Below are positions 47,541 to 61,429 of a stretch of 64,000 bases of DNA, one piece after another. The DNA lies in assembly GCF_945859705.1 (NCBI RefSeq), contig NC_079134.1:16843545-16907544 (forward strand). Reading direction: 5' to 3'. The stretch is from Episyrphus balteatus (lineage: Eukaryota; Arthropoda; Insecta; Diptera; Syrphidae). Numbering within the stretch: position 1 is the first letter of the stretch; every line of letters begins with the position of its first letter. The notes under the pieces are model-generated. The model saw only the letters and a program-made list of their open reading frames with translations, searched no databases and had not been told where the DNA came from. Position numbers and translations under genes: made by a program.

Positions 47541-49382
47541 CGAATGAGAGTATTTAAAAAATAAATTTTCCAATGGATATTTTATAAATAATGAATGTTT
47601 TTGTATTTTGTATTTAAAATTTTGTTATTTTTTCAACACGAAAAAAATTTAAAAATCGACAAATTGATATTTTTTTTTACATTTTTATCAAATAAAGGAT
47701 CTGTTAACACCTTTTTTGATTAAGAGAGGTACTCTTGCCAGAAATGGTTGAAGTCTCATTTTCTACCCCCGCATCCTTTTTCCTTCATCCCTGATATTCT
47801 GCTTTTTTTAATGTTGGCCCAAGTCTAATTTTGATGTTTAGTTCCACCGTTTTGCACACTCTTTTACAAATCGGGGCTTTTACAATTTTAAAAGTTTGAT
47901 ACATAGATACACTTAAAAAAAAAAATAGATATGTGTAGGTTCGTTTATAAGAATGTTCAAGTATTAAAAAAATTACATACATAGGTATATGCCATTCGGT
48001 CGGAAAAATAAAATTTCAAAAATGCAAAACAAAAGATTTGTCGAAAAATCCTGGAATCTAAAAAAAACTGCCAGAAAATATAAGATAGTTTTTCTTCAAA
48101 AAAAAAAATGCTACAACATATGTACCGTATAGTCTCCAGGGAAGATAAATACAACTAGAACCTTTTTTTCGAAAAAATATATCTTAAAGAAAAATACCTA
48201 CCTTCTAAATACTTTTTTAAATCTTTAATCTTAAAAAAACGACGTTTTCGTTTTTAATAACAATTTTTTTTTTTGTCAAAAAAATACCTCCAAAACGTTG
48301 TCAAATAATATTTCACATCGAACCTTTTTCGATTTCTTTTAAACACACAAAATCTCTTAAAGGGATAACGCATATTTTTGTTTTGTTTTCAAGAAAAATA
48401 TTTCTCAGAAATATTTTCTTTCACAACAAAAAGAAATCTTATAAGATGCAACATTTATTTATACAAAAAGAAAAGGGATCAAAAATCTTTTCAATCCCTT
48501 AAGATCCACAATTTCAATTTCATAAATCCTATTAAGTAACCTTAAAATCCTTTAACAAAAGCTTATTTAAACTTCCAAAATAAATAGCAGTTGAAAAGAT
48601 TAAAATAAAACCCAAAATACACCTGTTACACCTGTTCCACTTTGCGGCAAATAATTTTGCAACCACAAAACTCTCCAATTAAAATCACTTCAACAGAAAT
48701 AGTTAATTTGAGAATTTTATTCAAAATAATTATTTACCAAGAACTTTCCTGTTGTTTCTTTCACGGGACAAAAACTTTATTCATACATAAAGTTCAATTG
48801 AGGTGATGAATTTTTAATTTTTCAACTTTTTTTTCAAAACGCACAAAAAAAATAAATGAAATAAGTTTGCAAAGAATATAAATTTCCTGCGAAATTGAAA
48901 ACCAAAAAAGTTATTTCCAACTTACACGCATCTGTGCATACTCCGCGAGGAAGCCAATGTATATTGTCTCTCCATTGGCAGATGGCTGGAAGGATGAATT
49001 TCGAGGGAGTGATGTCAAAAAATTAAAAATATTTCCGAAAACAAACCACAAGAGGAAGTTTCTTTTATTCATTTTTATTTTGAATTTTTCTCTATTTTTT
49101 TTTTTAACTAAACAAATTAGTTTAGTCTTTTTTTCTATTTATAGTATTAAATTGGCAGTGTGTATAGCGTTAAATATTTAGGATATCCTTTTTTTACAAT
49201 TTTTTCACTTTCTATGCATTAACACTCTTTATCACACAAAAGATTTATCTATAATCATCAAACCCATTAAGAGTAGGAAAATAACGACAAAAAGGATGTT
49301 AAGCCTTTTTCGGATCCTTAACAAACACAATTTAAATTTATTTTTAGTACAAACACAAACAAATCCCGAACAAACTACCTAC
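47541..49382. other. AT-rich stretch with tandem E-box-like sites near 48.63 kb
   Basis: Mostly plain AT-rich DNA. At ~48621-48645 two CACCTGTT sites lie in tandem (ACACCTGTTACACCTGTTCC), the core bound by Snail-type and bHLH factors in flies. GC rises again at 48920-49020. No gene recognised. Confidence 0.35.
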
Positions 49383-49390
49383 TATAAAAG
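49383..49390 (+). promoter_or_regulatory. Candidate TATA box TATAAAAG
   Basis: A strong TATA consensus on the plus strand, followed by a second TATAAA at ~49395. A TCACA at 49406 and TCAAAC at 49420 lie downstream, but neither is a good initiator at the ideal spacing. No reading frame follows. In AT-rich DNA such matches arise easily. Confidence 0.2.
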
Positions 49391-49699
49391 AGGATATAAA
49401 TTGCATCACAAACCCTATGTCAAACCAATCAACTGAAGAATGTTGTGAATGCAAATGACAAAGTAGTGGAATTTCAGAGAAAAAAAAACGTTAAAACGGA
49501 TATCGAAATCGGATAGAAAAAAATATAGAAGCGAATATTAATACAGAACTATAATATATACGCGATAGCAGGAGGAACAAGTAGGTACACTCTGTTAACA
49601 CTTCCAAAGGACCATCACATTTCTTTTTTTTTTAACCGCATCTACCAACCCGACGAGAGAATAAAAATAAATATCTTTTCGTTTCGGTTTTGTCTCTTA

Positions 49700-49733
49700 G
49701 ATCCTGTTCGATACGAGTCCTGTAGTCGACTGA
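49700..49733 (-). promoter_or_regulatory. Candidate Inr + DPE core promoter on the minus strand
   Basis: On the minus strand TCAGTC (A+1 at 49731) matches the arthropod initiator TCAKTY exactly. GGATC then falls at +28 to +32, matching the DPE consensus RGWYV at its fixed position. CGTATCGAAC at +17 to +26 is 8/10 like the MTE but one base off register. The site lies at the edge of a GC-richer island (49700-49930), unusual here. Transcription would run toward lower coordinates; no downstream coding exon could be identified, so a non-coding or distant-exon transcript is possible. Confidence 0.4.
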
Positions 49734-49739
49734 ATGAAA

Positions 49740-49930
49740 TTCAAAAATTATCGTAGCTTTATGTGCGAGTTATCAGACTGGCACACAAGGATGTGTCTTC
49801 CTGCAAACAACAGGAAAGCCCACGCTGGGTAATGTTCTGATGCTGTTCCATCCGGTAGACTGTTTGCTGTTTGGGGTGGCTGTGCGAGGATGCTGTTATT
49901 AGAATAGAAGGATGGATTGGAGTTACCAGT
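49740..49930. promoter_or_regulatory. GC-enriched island upstream of the Inr/DPE site
   Basis: Clearly richer in GC than the flanks and free of long A/T runs. It contains a GATA-type site (minus strand TGATAA, ~49760), an inverted pair CTTCCTG..CAGGAAAG (~49797-49820) and no repeat partner elsewhere in the window. Its position just upstream of the candidate promoter suggests a promoter-proximal element. Confidence 0.3.
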
Positions 49931-50005
49931 TGGGTTGTTTTTTTTTTTTAAAGCAAAATATTGAATAATTAAAGTATAAAGTTCATGTGAGCTTAAACGT
50001 ATATA

Positions 50006-51358
50006 ACACTGTGCGACACTGAAAATACACCCGACGAATTACATAGTGTAGGCTGTTCGTATGGTCGAATAATGCATAAAAATATTTTTGTTATATTTTT
50101 GGAACCCTCCATTTTGTTTTTATTTACAAAAAAACATTTTTTGAGACCTTACGATGTAATCTATCAATATCAATCTATCAATATTTTCCTAACAACTCTC
50201 AATATGTTATATGTTTTTGGAAAGAGGATTTCCAGACCTTTTGAATGATGTATATAAGTCTATTGTTTAAACAAATTAAGTATAGGTTTTTATCCCATAA
50301 ATCTTGAAAAAGTGATTCTTTTCTCAATTTTTTCAACTTTACCTAATTTTTTTTGCAAAATAAAACAAACAAAAAAATAAAGTAAGATTACATTCTGAAA
50401 GAATATACATTTAGGCATAAATAAAAATTTAGGCATGAATAAAAATGTATGTTTTTTAATTTTTTGGCATTAAACGTGTAAAAAGCGATTTTTGAAAAAG
50501 TCTGAAAAGAATGATTTTTTTAACAAGCTAAATCTCTAAAATTATAACAATTAAAAATCTGAAAAATGTTCACATGATAGCTACACTTATTAAATTTGAG
50601 TCTATAAAGTTTTAAATTTTTTGAACGAATGGTTTGGCTGGAATTTAAAATTGATCGAACAAAGTCCAAGAAACCCCATGTTATTCCCATAAGAAACTTC
50701 AACCGCTTGGCGGCACGGGTTAGAATTAAGTTAGAGACTTGAAACTTGGGGAATATTTTTTTTAGTTTATTTTCAACCATATAAGATCCTAGGAGCATAG
50801 AAATTCTAATTATTTTAAAATAACGAACACCCTATTGTGCATCTTGCAATTCACATCATGAAAAGCCACATTTTCTATTTACGAAAAAGTAGCATAGATT
50901 CCGCAGTTTTGGTCCAATTCAATAAAAAAATACGCCAATTTTTGCCTAAATGTATATTCTTTCAGAATGTTATCTTACTTTATTTTTTTGTTTGTTTTAT
51001 TTTGCAAAAAAAATTAGGTAAAGTTGAAAAAATTGAGAAAAGAATCACTTTTTCAAGATTTATGGGATAAAAACCTATACTTAATTTGTTTAAACAATAG
51101 ACTTATATACATCATTCAAAAGGTCTGGAAATCTTCTTTCCAAAAACATATAACATATTGAGAGTTGTTAGAAAAATGACTGAGATATTGATGGATTACA
51201 TCGTAAGGTCTGTAAAAATGGTTTTTTGTAAATAAAAACAAAATGGAGGGTTCCAAAAATATAACAAAAATATTTTTATACATTATTCGACCATACGAAC
51301 AGCCTACACTATGTAATTTCTCGGGTGTATTTTTTTTTTTTATTTTGTCGCACAGTGT
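50006..51358. mobile_element. 1.35-kb foldback element with ~410-bp arms, ACACTGTGCGACA ends
   Basis: Arm 50006-50420 is the reverse complement of ~50945-51358. Termini are ACACTGTGCGACA and TGTCGCACAGTGT; shared stretches include GTAGGCTGTTCGTATGGTCG and CATTTTGTTTTTATTTACAA. The ~520-bp middle is unique except for an 18-bp tandem duplication (TTTAGGCATRAATAAAAA, ~50411-50446). Arm identity is high. No transposase is present and no target duplication is evident, so it is a non-autonomous element of unknown superfamily. Confidence 0.88.
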
Positions 51359-52394
51359 AATTAAACACAATTTTGTGTTTTTGAACTTAAATAAAAGCTA
51401 GATCGTAAACGGGATTAATGGTAAGAGTTTAGGTAATGGGACCAAACTTCTCACTCCTCATCTTCAAGCCCGGTTTTTGTGGAGGAAGTTGGCTCAGATT
51501 TTGTAGTCTTAAATAGACTACTTAGTCTTGATTAATATTTGGGGTGTAAGATGCATTGTGACCTATAAGATCTATTGTGCCCCTACTTAGTCTTACTAGC
51601 CCGCACAAGTGAAAGTGAAAGTGACCGATGAAACTGCGCCCAAATACCCAACAAGGTGGTTACCCCAAACGCCCAAACTCTATCTCCGCGGAAAATAACA
51701 TGTTTTTGGGATCGACTGTCTGTTGTTTTGGGCTGTTAAAAAACATCTGTCATTGATGTTATTGTAATGAGAGAGTCAAAAGCAACAAGATGTGATCACT
51801 TTTCAATGTTTAGCTTAAAGACGAGTTTTCGGGCTCGTCTGCTGAGTGTTTAGATGCGAATAAATCGTCTGCCATGGATGTATATATAATGAGGGAGAGA
51901 ATGGTTTCATGATCTAACTAATATTAAGTGGTTACTCTCACTGAATCTAATTTCAGAAAAATGGAATCACTTTTGAAACACTTTTTCTTTGCAAAGGCAC
52001 CAATGCTTATTGGCAAACCATCGTTTTTGTCATCACAATGATTTGGTTGAGGCTTGCTACAGTATTATTAATCGGATACGTTTTACGAAAAAATCTGCTT
52101 TACGGTCTATGTAATTTGATAATACCAATATATAACAAATGATCCAATTAATAACGCTCAATTAAATATGAAAGTGAACCTGGCCGAATCAACGCACCAT
52201 CTTGTTACGTAAAAAATCTCCAACAAGCAGTTTTATACCCTCTTAAAGTGAATGCCCATTTAAGACCTAAACAGCTGAGAGTAGTTGTCGACAAACTTCC
52301 TGAAAAATGGCAAACATTTTGACAATACTGATTTAAAAATACAAATTAGTGTATTCTTCTCGTGCTTTTCTGCCTCATTTCCTCCCACCAAATT
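51359..52394. other. Mixed-composition stretch without a recognised gene
   Basis: 51420-51960 is richer in GC (for example GCCCGCACAAGTGAAAGTGA and AACTCTATCTCCGCGG). It ends in a splice-acceptor-like CTAATTTCAG (~51948-51957) followed by a 26-codon frame beginning MESLLKHFFFAKAP. This is too little to call an exon. Nothing supported between 52.05 and 52.39 kb. Confidence 0.3.
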
Positions 52395-52740
52395 TTTTTA
52401 AAACGATTTATTTCAATTTCTACGCAAGGGGTAAGGATACCTGCCAGTCCTGTTTACAATACATGTATTTGAAAACTATATGATCTGGCTGGATGTCCTA
52501 ACCAACTGTGGTTTCCAGCCTTCCTATCACAGAAAAGGACATGGGTCAGAAAACAAAAGTTCTTTCCACTTTCCGAAAATCTAAACAAAAAAGATACTTT
52601 ATAAAGTACCCAACACTCCAACAAAAGATGACTGGTGTCAGTACCATCAGAATTTGTCATAACCAAAAGTGTTTGTAAACATCCCCAGAACAGTATGAAT
52701 AAAAAAAACTTGCAAGCAGAACACAGTCTATCCTTGGGAA
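52395..52740 (-). pseudogene. Possible decayed LINE-type 3' end
   Basis: On the minus strand one frame reads DRLCSAC, then ~25 hydrophobic residues, then GTDTSHLLLECWVLYK. A C-x2-C and a later H-x4-C is the pattern of the zinc knuckle near the C-terminus of many non-LTR retrotransposon polyproteins (usually more closely spaced). Downstream the strand reads AATAAATCG followed by an A run near 52395, as expected at a LINE 3' end. The spacing is wrong for an intact knuckle and no RT core is present. Confidence 0.2.
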
Positions 52741-52764
52741 GGGGTCGTTATTCTCTATTCCAAA

Positions 52765-53165
52765 ATTCTGTATGGTAAAAATTCTGTATTTCCTTCTAAA
52801 ATTCGGTAAGAACATATTCCATTTGTTCTATTTTTCTATATTTCAAAATTTTTTAATTTAGAATCCTTTATTTCAAAATTTCGGTACAGAGATCTGGTTT
52901 TAAAAATCTGTATTCCAAAATTCTGTAAATGGAAAAAGAAAAATTTTTTTTTAAATGAACAAAAGTCAGCACCAAAATTCCACAAAGAGAAGAAGAAAAA
53001 TTATTTTGATAATGAAAAAGAACGACGCACTTTTTTCATTATCAAAACCATTTTTCTTTACCCATTTATAAAAACAGTATTTTGCATACAGGATTTTGAA
53101 TTTGGGGAATTTTATAACAGAATTATGGTTTGTAAATCGAATTTCGGTACACACAAAGTTATATG
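52765..53165. repeat. Degenerate AATTCTGTATTCC repeats and a 66-bp hairpin
   Basis: CCAAAATTCTGTA-type phrases recur at ~52760-52930 in loose tandem. At 52993-53058, ATTTTGATAATGAAAAA and TTTTTTCATTATCAAAA flank a ~10-base GAACGACGCAC loop, with AAGAAAAA/TTTTTCTT extending the stem. Confidence 0.6.
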
Positions 53166-53329
53166 ACCCAAACCCTAGATCCAGCATTGTAGTTGTAGTG
53201 AGTTAAACTTTCTCTTTTTCAATTTTATAATTTCTTTTTAATATTTCTAAAGATTTATGTGCTAAGAACAATATCTCAGAAATGAACGAATACAAATTAA
53301 TGAAATTTGGTACATATTTTTCTACATAC

Positions 53330-54022
53330 AGTAGCGAGCAAAAAAAATACAAACGAAAGAGGTTTAAAGAATTTTGAACAAGAATTAAGTTACCAAATTT
53401 GGCATATTAAGACTGTTTTAGTTTCATTAAACAGAGTCAATTTGTGGAATATTTTACTCCAAAATCATTATTGAGTCAAAAAACACAAAAATTTAAAGAA
53501 ATTGTATTCCTAGATTCCTTTTTTTTCAATATCTCTTTTTTAAAGCATACCTACCTCCGATATAACGTTTCCGATGTATTGCAATTTTCTCGAAAACGGC
53601 TCCAATGATTTTGATTAAATTTGGTGTACATAATACTCTTATTGATTCTAATAAAACTGCGTTTTTGATTCTAATAAAACTGCGTTTTTAGTTTTTCTTA
53701 AAAAATTCGGCAAACGGAAATATGGCGTTGCCGTTTTTCAAAAATTGACATATTTTTTAAGTTCATAGATTTCATTAAAGCTTAAATCAGTTTTATTCAA
53801 AACTTACAGACATTATATTAAAGTGTAAAATGTAAAAAAAAAGTTTAAAAAAAAAGTTTTTGAAGAAAACTTTTAAAAATTAAATTTTTTTAACTTTCGA
53901 TTTTTTTTTGATTTTTTTTTTATTCTGCACACTAAACAAAATCTCAAATTTCCAATTGATATTTAAGATAAAGATACTTTGAACTACAAGAGCAAGTACG
54001 TGCTACCCAGTCGTGCATTTGA
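53330..54022 (+). mobile_element. DINE-1/mini-me-like relic (copy 3) next to a Tc1-like end
   Basis: From ~53540 the sequence has the family's CGAAAACGGCTCCAATGATT phrases, and it ends at AAGAGCAAGTACGTGCTACC plus CAGTCGTGCA, matching the right end at ~1935-1970. The left part, core and GTCT array are missing. Just upstream, ACAGTAGCGAGCAAAAAA (53328-53345) resembles a Tc1-type terminus, but its partner end was not found. Confidence 0.5.
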
Positions 54023-54357
54023 TTTAATTTTTGGTTGGAAATTTCATAAGTTTAAAAGTTGCAAAATATCATTTATTTGCACTTGTACGTTGTGTGACAC
54101 GCATTTTATAGAGCTTGTTACACTGATTACAAAGGGTATGTAAAAATTTCGTTACACCCCCAATATTTAACTAAGTTCAAAAACACTGTTTTTCATACTT
54201 TCATCCATTGCAAAAAAAATCTAGCTTCTTCAATTCTAATTTTATATTTGTTTTACTGACAGCTTACTTAATGATGGTATGAAAGTTTCGCATTCCATGT
54301 GAACTGAAAATCAAAAGAGTCCATGAAAATATGCATATTGTAGAGTTTGTCATTTTC

Positions 54358-54422
54358 AGGTTTTAGCACGAATACTTAAAATGTCTAAAAGGTTTTAGCA
54401 CGAAAACTTAAAATGTCTAAAG
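54358..54422 (+). repeat. Two-copy tandem duplication of ~32 bp
   Basis: GGTTTTAGCACGAAtACTTA plus AAATGTCTAAA occurs twice in direct tandem with a single difference, a recent local duplication. Confidence 0.9.
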
Positions 54423-57027
54423 TTTGTAAAAATTGGTAAAAATATTTCAATTATCAAATATCTAGCATATGGTAACACTGGTCATGGTATCTACTCCGTC
54501 TCCGTTAAATAGGAACTTCATTCTTTGTGCTTCAGATATTCACTGAAATTCCTTTATCCAGAGCATCAATTTGTCTCTAGCAAATCAAAATATTTTGAAA
54601 ATATTAGAAGAAAAAACTCTACTATTGTCATCGATAAAATAGTTGAAGACACACAATATTGTTTATTACAACTATGATAGATTGGCGTGTTAAACGAAAT
54701 CATATTCTTTTTTGTTCGTTTGAAGGTATTTCAAAAGTTTTGAAAGAACAAAGAGAAATATCGGATATTGGAAATGTTATACATCACGTACATAATTGAG
54801 TACAATCAATTTATTTATGATGCCTTTTAATTATGTGGAAATATTTTTTAAACTTTTTTATTTCAAATTGACTTGTATCTCTTTGTTCTTTATCCATGGA
54901 TGTAACTTCGTTAATTAACAAGCAAGGTTAATTTCAATTCGATTTAATGAAACCACAGATCCAATAACCCAAAAAAATGTGCTTCAAAAGGAATATTTTT
55001 ACATGATATCAATTTTTATTCAGAATTGTATTCAAAAAGTTGAAAAATATGAATTTATAGAAATTTTCCAAGTAAATTAAACAAACATTTGTAAGCATTG
55101 TTAAAAACAAAACAAAAAATACTCTTTAACAATATCATTTTTTAAAGAGAAAATATAATTTAAACCTGTTAAAAAATACATAAAAACAAAAGCCTTTGTA
55201 GTAAAAATAATTATGTAATTAATAAAACAATAAAATTGAAAATTATAACCAAAGTTTTTCAATAACTCAACTTTTTGTCAATTTGTTTTCAAATTGTTCA
55301 AATCCAGTGATGCATATAATTGCGGGCTACACCTGAGTACAAAAGAAATAGAAAACTTAATTAATGTATTTTCTTGTAAATTTATGTAGGTTGAACCCTT
55401 TGGGTGGGCAATGTCCATAGCAGTTTTGCTCCCAGTGACCACAATTTTCACTTTACATCAATTGTAGTTATTTCAGTTCCTAATTGTAACTGCATAGCAA
55501 TATTCACGTACAACACTGAACTTGACTTGCCTAACAACTTATAAGTGAGAGTTTTCAGTGTTGAATAGAATCTGAAAATATAGCAACACTATCACTATCC
55601 CTATTGTCCTACACAACTTGGAAGTTGTGTTGTCGGGTTAACTTCTCTTTCATGTTAGCAAAAAAGTAAGGAGAGAGGCACACAAGAAGCTTTTGACAAT
55701 GAATTATATCCTCAAACTGGCCACTGGATATGAGAGTATGCCTACACCTGAAACTTAACTCTCGTCATTCATCAGAGGTGTTGCTGAATAAAAATTAAAT
55801 TAAAAGTTGTTCTCACGCATATTTAAGCAAATTGCAGTCTCAACGCATGGGGCTCTAACCAGTGGATAAAATCAATAAACAAAACTGGGATTTTCATATT
55901 CTATTCGAAATACCTATACGGTAAAGGTCGACACAGAAGACAGATTTTTTTACGAAAACACACTTTTTTCATTTGAGGAAAATTTAAAATGCGGATTTAT
56001 GGCAATTACGTTTGGAAAGTTTCATCAAAATCGTTAGAGCCGTTTTTGAAAAAAAAAATTCAATATCTCGAAAATTTTATACACGTTCTAAGCGAGATAA
56101 TATAGCTATGCAAAAACAAAACTTTCAGACATCTTTAAAAAACACATGTACCAAATTTTTAGAAATCCTTTCACTCGTTTGGTCAAAAGAAATATCTCAG
56201 ATCGTATGGAACAACAGACGAAAACAACTTTTTTATTTAAACTTGTAACAAACCATACTTTTTTAAAGCATTTTTGTGCTGATTCCAAATTTGAAGTCAA
56301 AATTTCACTGGCATTTTTGAAATACTTCAATATTAGTAGGTCAAAAACGGGTTTTTTGCGCCTTTTTGCCGTCCAATTACATCACGGTTATATTTTTTGT
56401 TTGCAAAACTACTCATGTAATTTATATTAAGTTTTAATTAAATGACTTATTTTTTATGAAAATCGATTGAAAATTTACGAAGTTAGTGCATTTGCATTGT
56501 TTGAAATCCTAAAAATCCGTTTTTTGTTCCTAAATCCAGATTTTGGAGGTATTTTGAAAAACAAAATATGCAGTTTTAATAAATTCAATACCTATGCTTT
56601 ACAAAACGTTCTAGGTCACGAAAAAATTTTTTTCAAATTTCGTTTTTTTTTGATACAGTGTATTGAAATTTAAAAATCTGTAATTTTTCTAAGAAAACAC
56701 AGAGGCCATAAATATCTCGAGTTGCTGATTTTTTACATTTTTTATTTGTATAAATATGTGACTTTTATACTATATTAACAATACCTATTTATATATTAAA
56801 AAAATATCTATCGATTCCAGGATCAATCTTTTATTCTATCACTTCTTTTAAAGGAAATAGCTTTTTGACCTTTTTCCAAATTCACATCAGTTTACCCTAC
56901 AAAAACTTCAAATTTCTAAAAATCCTAAGTATTTAAATTTTAAAATTAAATTTTCTCCTCATATTATTTTTTTACACCTCTAACACTAACCATATCAGTT
57001 CAGTCAATGAGGAGTCACAAGCAGGGG
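54423..57027. other. Unassigned stretch
   Basis: 55370-55780 has moderate GC and no repeat partner in the window, so it may be single-copy. 55980-56650 has phrases such as AAATCGTTAGAGCCGTTTTT and overlapping short frames on both strands, typical of the old repeats here. No gene supported. Confidence 0.4.
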
Positions 57028-57570
57028 ATCCGAAAATAGTTGTGACGTCTGCTAAATTTGAATGCAGTATTAAAGAGGGGTTTATCCTTAGTACAAATAA
57101 TATCAGTTTGCGTATTGTTTGGTTTTGTGGGTCGTCCGCCATTTTGAAAAAACGCATTGGTCTCAATATCTCAATATATAATTTATCTTTCTTCCTCTAG
57201 TATATCATTATTCTCTAGGAGTTATACTTTCAGAGTAAGAGAACCGCAAAATGTCTCATTTTCAGTAATTTACCATTTAACTCTAATGGTTGTTTAAAAT
57301 ATTTAAAATATAAAAAAAAACGCACAATTTGCGGTACTGTAACTCTGAAATTATTAATTTTAGAGAAAAATGATATAGAAAAGAGAGAAAGATAATTATA
57401 TTTCCAATTTAAAAAGTCCTCGCTAGTTTTCTGTCCGCCCAGTCGTTCTCGAGATATTGAGATTAATGCGTTTTTCAAAATAGCGGACGCCCCACAAGAC
57501 CAAACAAACTAAAATTTGTACTTAGGATAAACCCCTCTTCTAGTTGACGTCACAACTTTTTTCGTATTTT
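57028..57570. repeat. Inverted repeat with ~140-bp arms
   Basis: Left arm 57028-57175 pairs with 57450-57570: AGTTGTGACGTC, AGAGGGGTTTATCCTWAGTA, TTTGGTYTTGTGGGKCGTCC, GCATTRRTCTCAATATCTC. The inner loop also shows weaker pairing (AAAATGTCTCATTTTCAG region). The left arm has ~15 extra bases. The 82-aa minus frame inside reads through the right arm and loop. Confidence 0.82.
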
Positions 57571-59523
<1,953 letters not shown>

Positions 59524-59599
59524 ATAACTAACAATGTAATCAAATCTTGGAACTAAATTTTGACCCACTTTAACTTATCGTAACGAACTGAAACTTTGT

Positions 59600-59773
59600 A
59601 CATATATGTAGCTTGGAAAACAACACAATATTTTGGTTATCTGGACCCTGGGGAGGGGCATTGAGGGGTCGAAACACCCCAAATCATTTTTAGCCTACTA
59701 TGTAGTTAGGATGACAACACAATATTTTGGCAGTCCGGACCCTGTGGTGGGGCATTGGGGGGTCGAAACATAT
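59600..59773 (+). repeat. Two ~80-bp direct repeats downstream of the AACT array
   Basis: Units 59600-59681 and 59697-59773 share ACAACACAATATTTTGG, GGACCCTG.GG.GGGGCATTG and GGGGTCGAAACA. Together with the AACT array they resemble the body of an interspersed element in which the microsatellite arises. Confidence 0.8.
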
Positions 59774-59802
59774 GATAAGACTAAAAAGTAACAAATAAAA
59801 TA

Positions 59803-59976
59803 TATACATAGTTTAATAAACTAAAAATATGCTTTAATTACGCACTAAAAACTATAAAATAATTTAATTGCCTTATAGGAAATGGTTAGATCAAAAAGCG
59901 TAGAACCAATTAAATTATTTTATAGTTTTTAGTGCTTAATAAAAGCGTATTTTTAGTTTTTTAAACTATATATTTT
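59803..59976. repeat. ~170-bp hairpin (MITE-like)
   Basis: Left arm 59803-59870 and right arm 59907-59976 are near-perfect complements: AAACTATAAAATAATTTAAT and ATTAAATTATTTTATAGTTT, then GCACTAAAAA, then AACTAAAAATA.GC and ATATATAGTTTA-like ends. Loop ~36 bases. No target duplication resolved. Confidence 0.85.
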
Positions 59977-61429
59977 TAGATGAGAGTAGGTCTGACCTAA
60001 ATTCTGAGTCCTTTTTAAGCTTAAACTTATAATAAGAAGAGAATTAGGTGTTTTTTAAGCAATTCAGTGAGATTACAAAGTACATGCTCATATTAAAGAT
60101 TTGGCGCCCGACAATTTTTAGATATAAGAGAGTATTACTTAGTTTAGTGTAGGTATATTTTTATTTGGTGATTTAAAAAATAGACAAATTTCTATTTTGA
60201 GGTCACTTTAGCTATTAATTCAAACACGTACGTTCAACATTATTTAAATTCTCCAAGCAAATTTAAATAACACAACTCTTTCTGTTTGAAAATATAAATA
60301 AACACGTTTTTAAATGCAAAAAAATAGGTAAAGAATCTTATTTAAATGATTTCCAACAAGAATACATACCTATATTCAGTGTTGGGGACTCTTTTAAATA
60401 GAATTCGTCACCTCTTTTGCAGTCCTATTTGAATAAAACTCAACACAAATTTCCTAACTGAGTCCCTGGTGACGTTAAAATGAGAGAGTACTCACTCATA
60501 TTAAATTGCATATATACAGTCTATATTTTTTATAAATAAACAAATGCCAGTATGAACGTCTATACCTACAAATATTTATAAGAATGTTAATTCAAACAAA
60601 TTTCAAACCTAATCAAAATAATTTTCAACTTTATTCAAACTAAAGTCGGTTGTCTATTTTATTTTATCTCTAGACCTTTGAGAATTAAAAAACATGTTTT
60701 TCCTCAATTTCGTCTACTTACCAAGACCATATTATACACTGGTCAAAAAGGCAAAATTGTATTAAAACTTCTGACTGCAATCGGACTGTTTATGGAATGG
60801 TACATATATTTTTCTTGGAATTGTAAAAATAGGAAATAAATTGTTTTCAAAAAATTCGCCAAAAACCTGCTTTTTGTCCAGAGAAATTTTGACATTCTCA
60901 TCGCATTGATAGCTTTTATTCGTTCAGCTGTTCAGCAGATTCGGTTGTGCTTATTGATGTGCAGAATAAGTTTTGGTCACTGATGGGTGCCACCACAGAA
61001 AAAAAGGGGGAGCCACGTCAACTGTTAAAATTACTATCAACAAAATATTATTATATAAATACAAGACCACAAACAAAATATACAAATAATATTAAACATA
61101 GAAAACTCATTACTCAAAATGAAAGTAACAAAAAGTGGTTTCAATTAGCCACTCAAAAGCAAACAAAATACCTATTTACGTAATATAAATTTAACTAAAA
61201 TCAATCAAATTAAAATAATATCAAACGATATTAAAATAACACAGTCTATGTGCATTGTACAATATTCATAGAAGGTACAAAGGCACAGAAAGCCCTAAAT
61301 TTAATTTAAAACAATAATTAATATAGTGAATTTTCGTAAAGTTCTATTTTGTTCTATTTTGAAATTATATCAGCACAAAAGCAGCTTTCGGCAAGAGTAG
61401 TCCTCCTATAGAATTTAGCCCTGGTGTTG
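59977..61429. other. Unassigned stretch
   Basis: Apart from the PBS-like and polypurine motifs, no gene or repeat ends were recognised. The 78-codon plus frame at 60947-61183 is Lys/Asn/Gln-rich and unsupported. Confidence 0.4.
60102..60109 (+). other. Retroelement-type primer-binding-site motif TGGCGCCC
   Basis: TGGCGCCCGAC matches the tRNA-Lys-type primer binding site used by many LTR retroelements. A polypurine run GAAAAAAAGGGGGAG lies ~900 bp downstream (about 60999-61013). The bases before the first and after the second do not look alike, so paired LTRs are not demonstrated; this may be a stripped relic or coincidence. Confidence 0.25.

Noticed and set aside
51948..52042. Splice-acceptor-like CTAATTTCAG followed by a 26-codon frame
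   Set aside because: Too short, no donor or partner exon, and such acceptor matches are common in AT-rich DNA.
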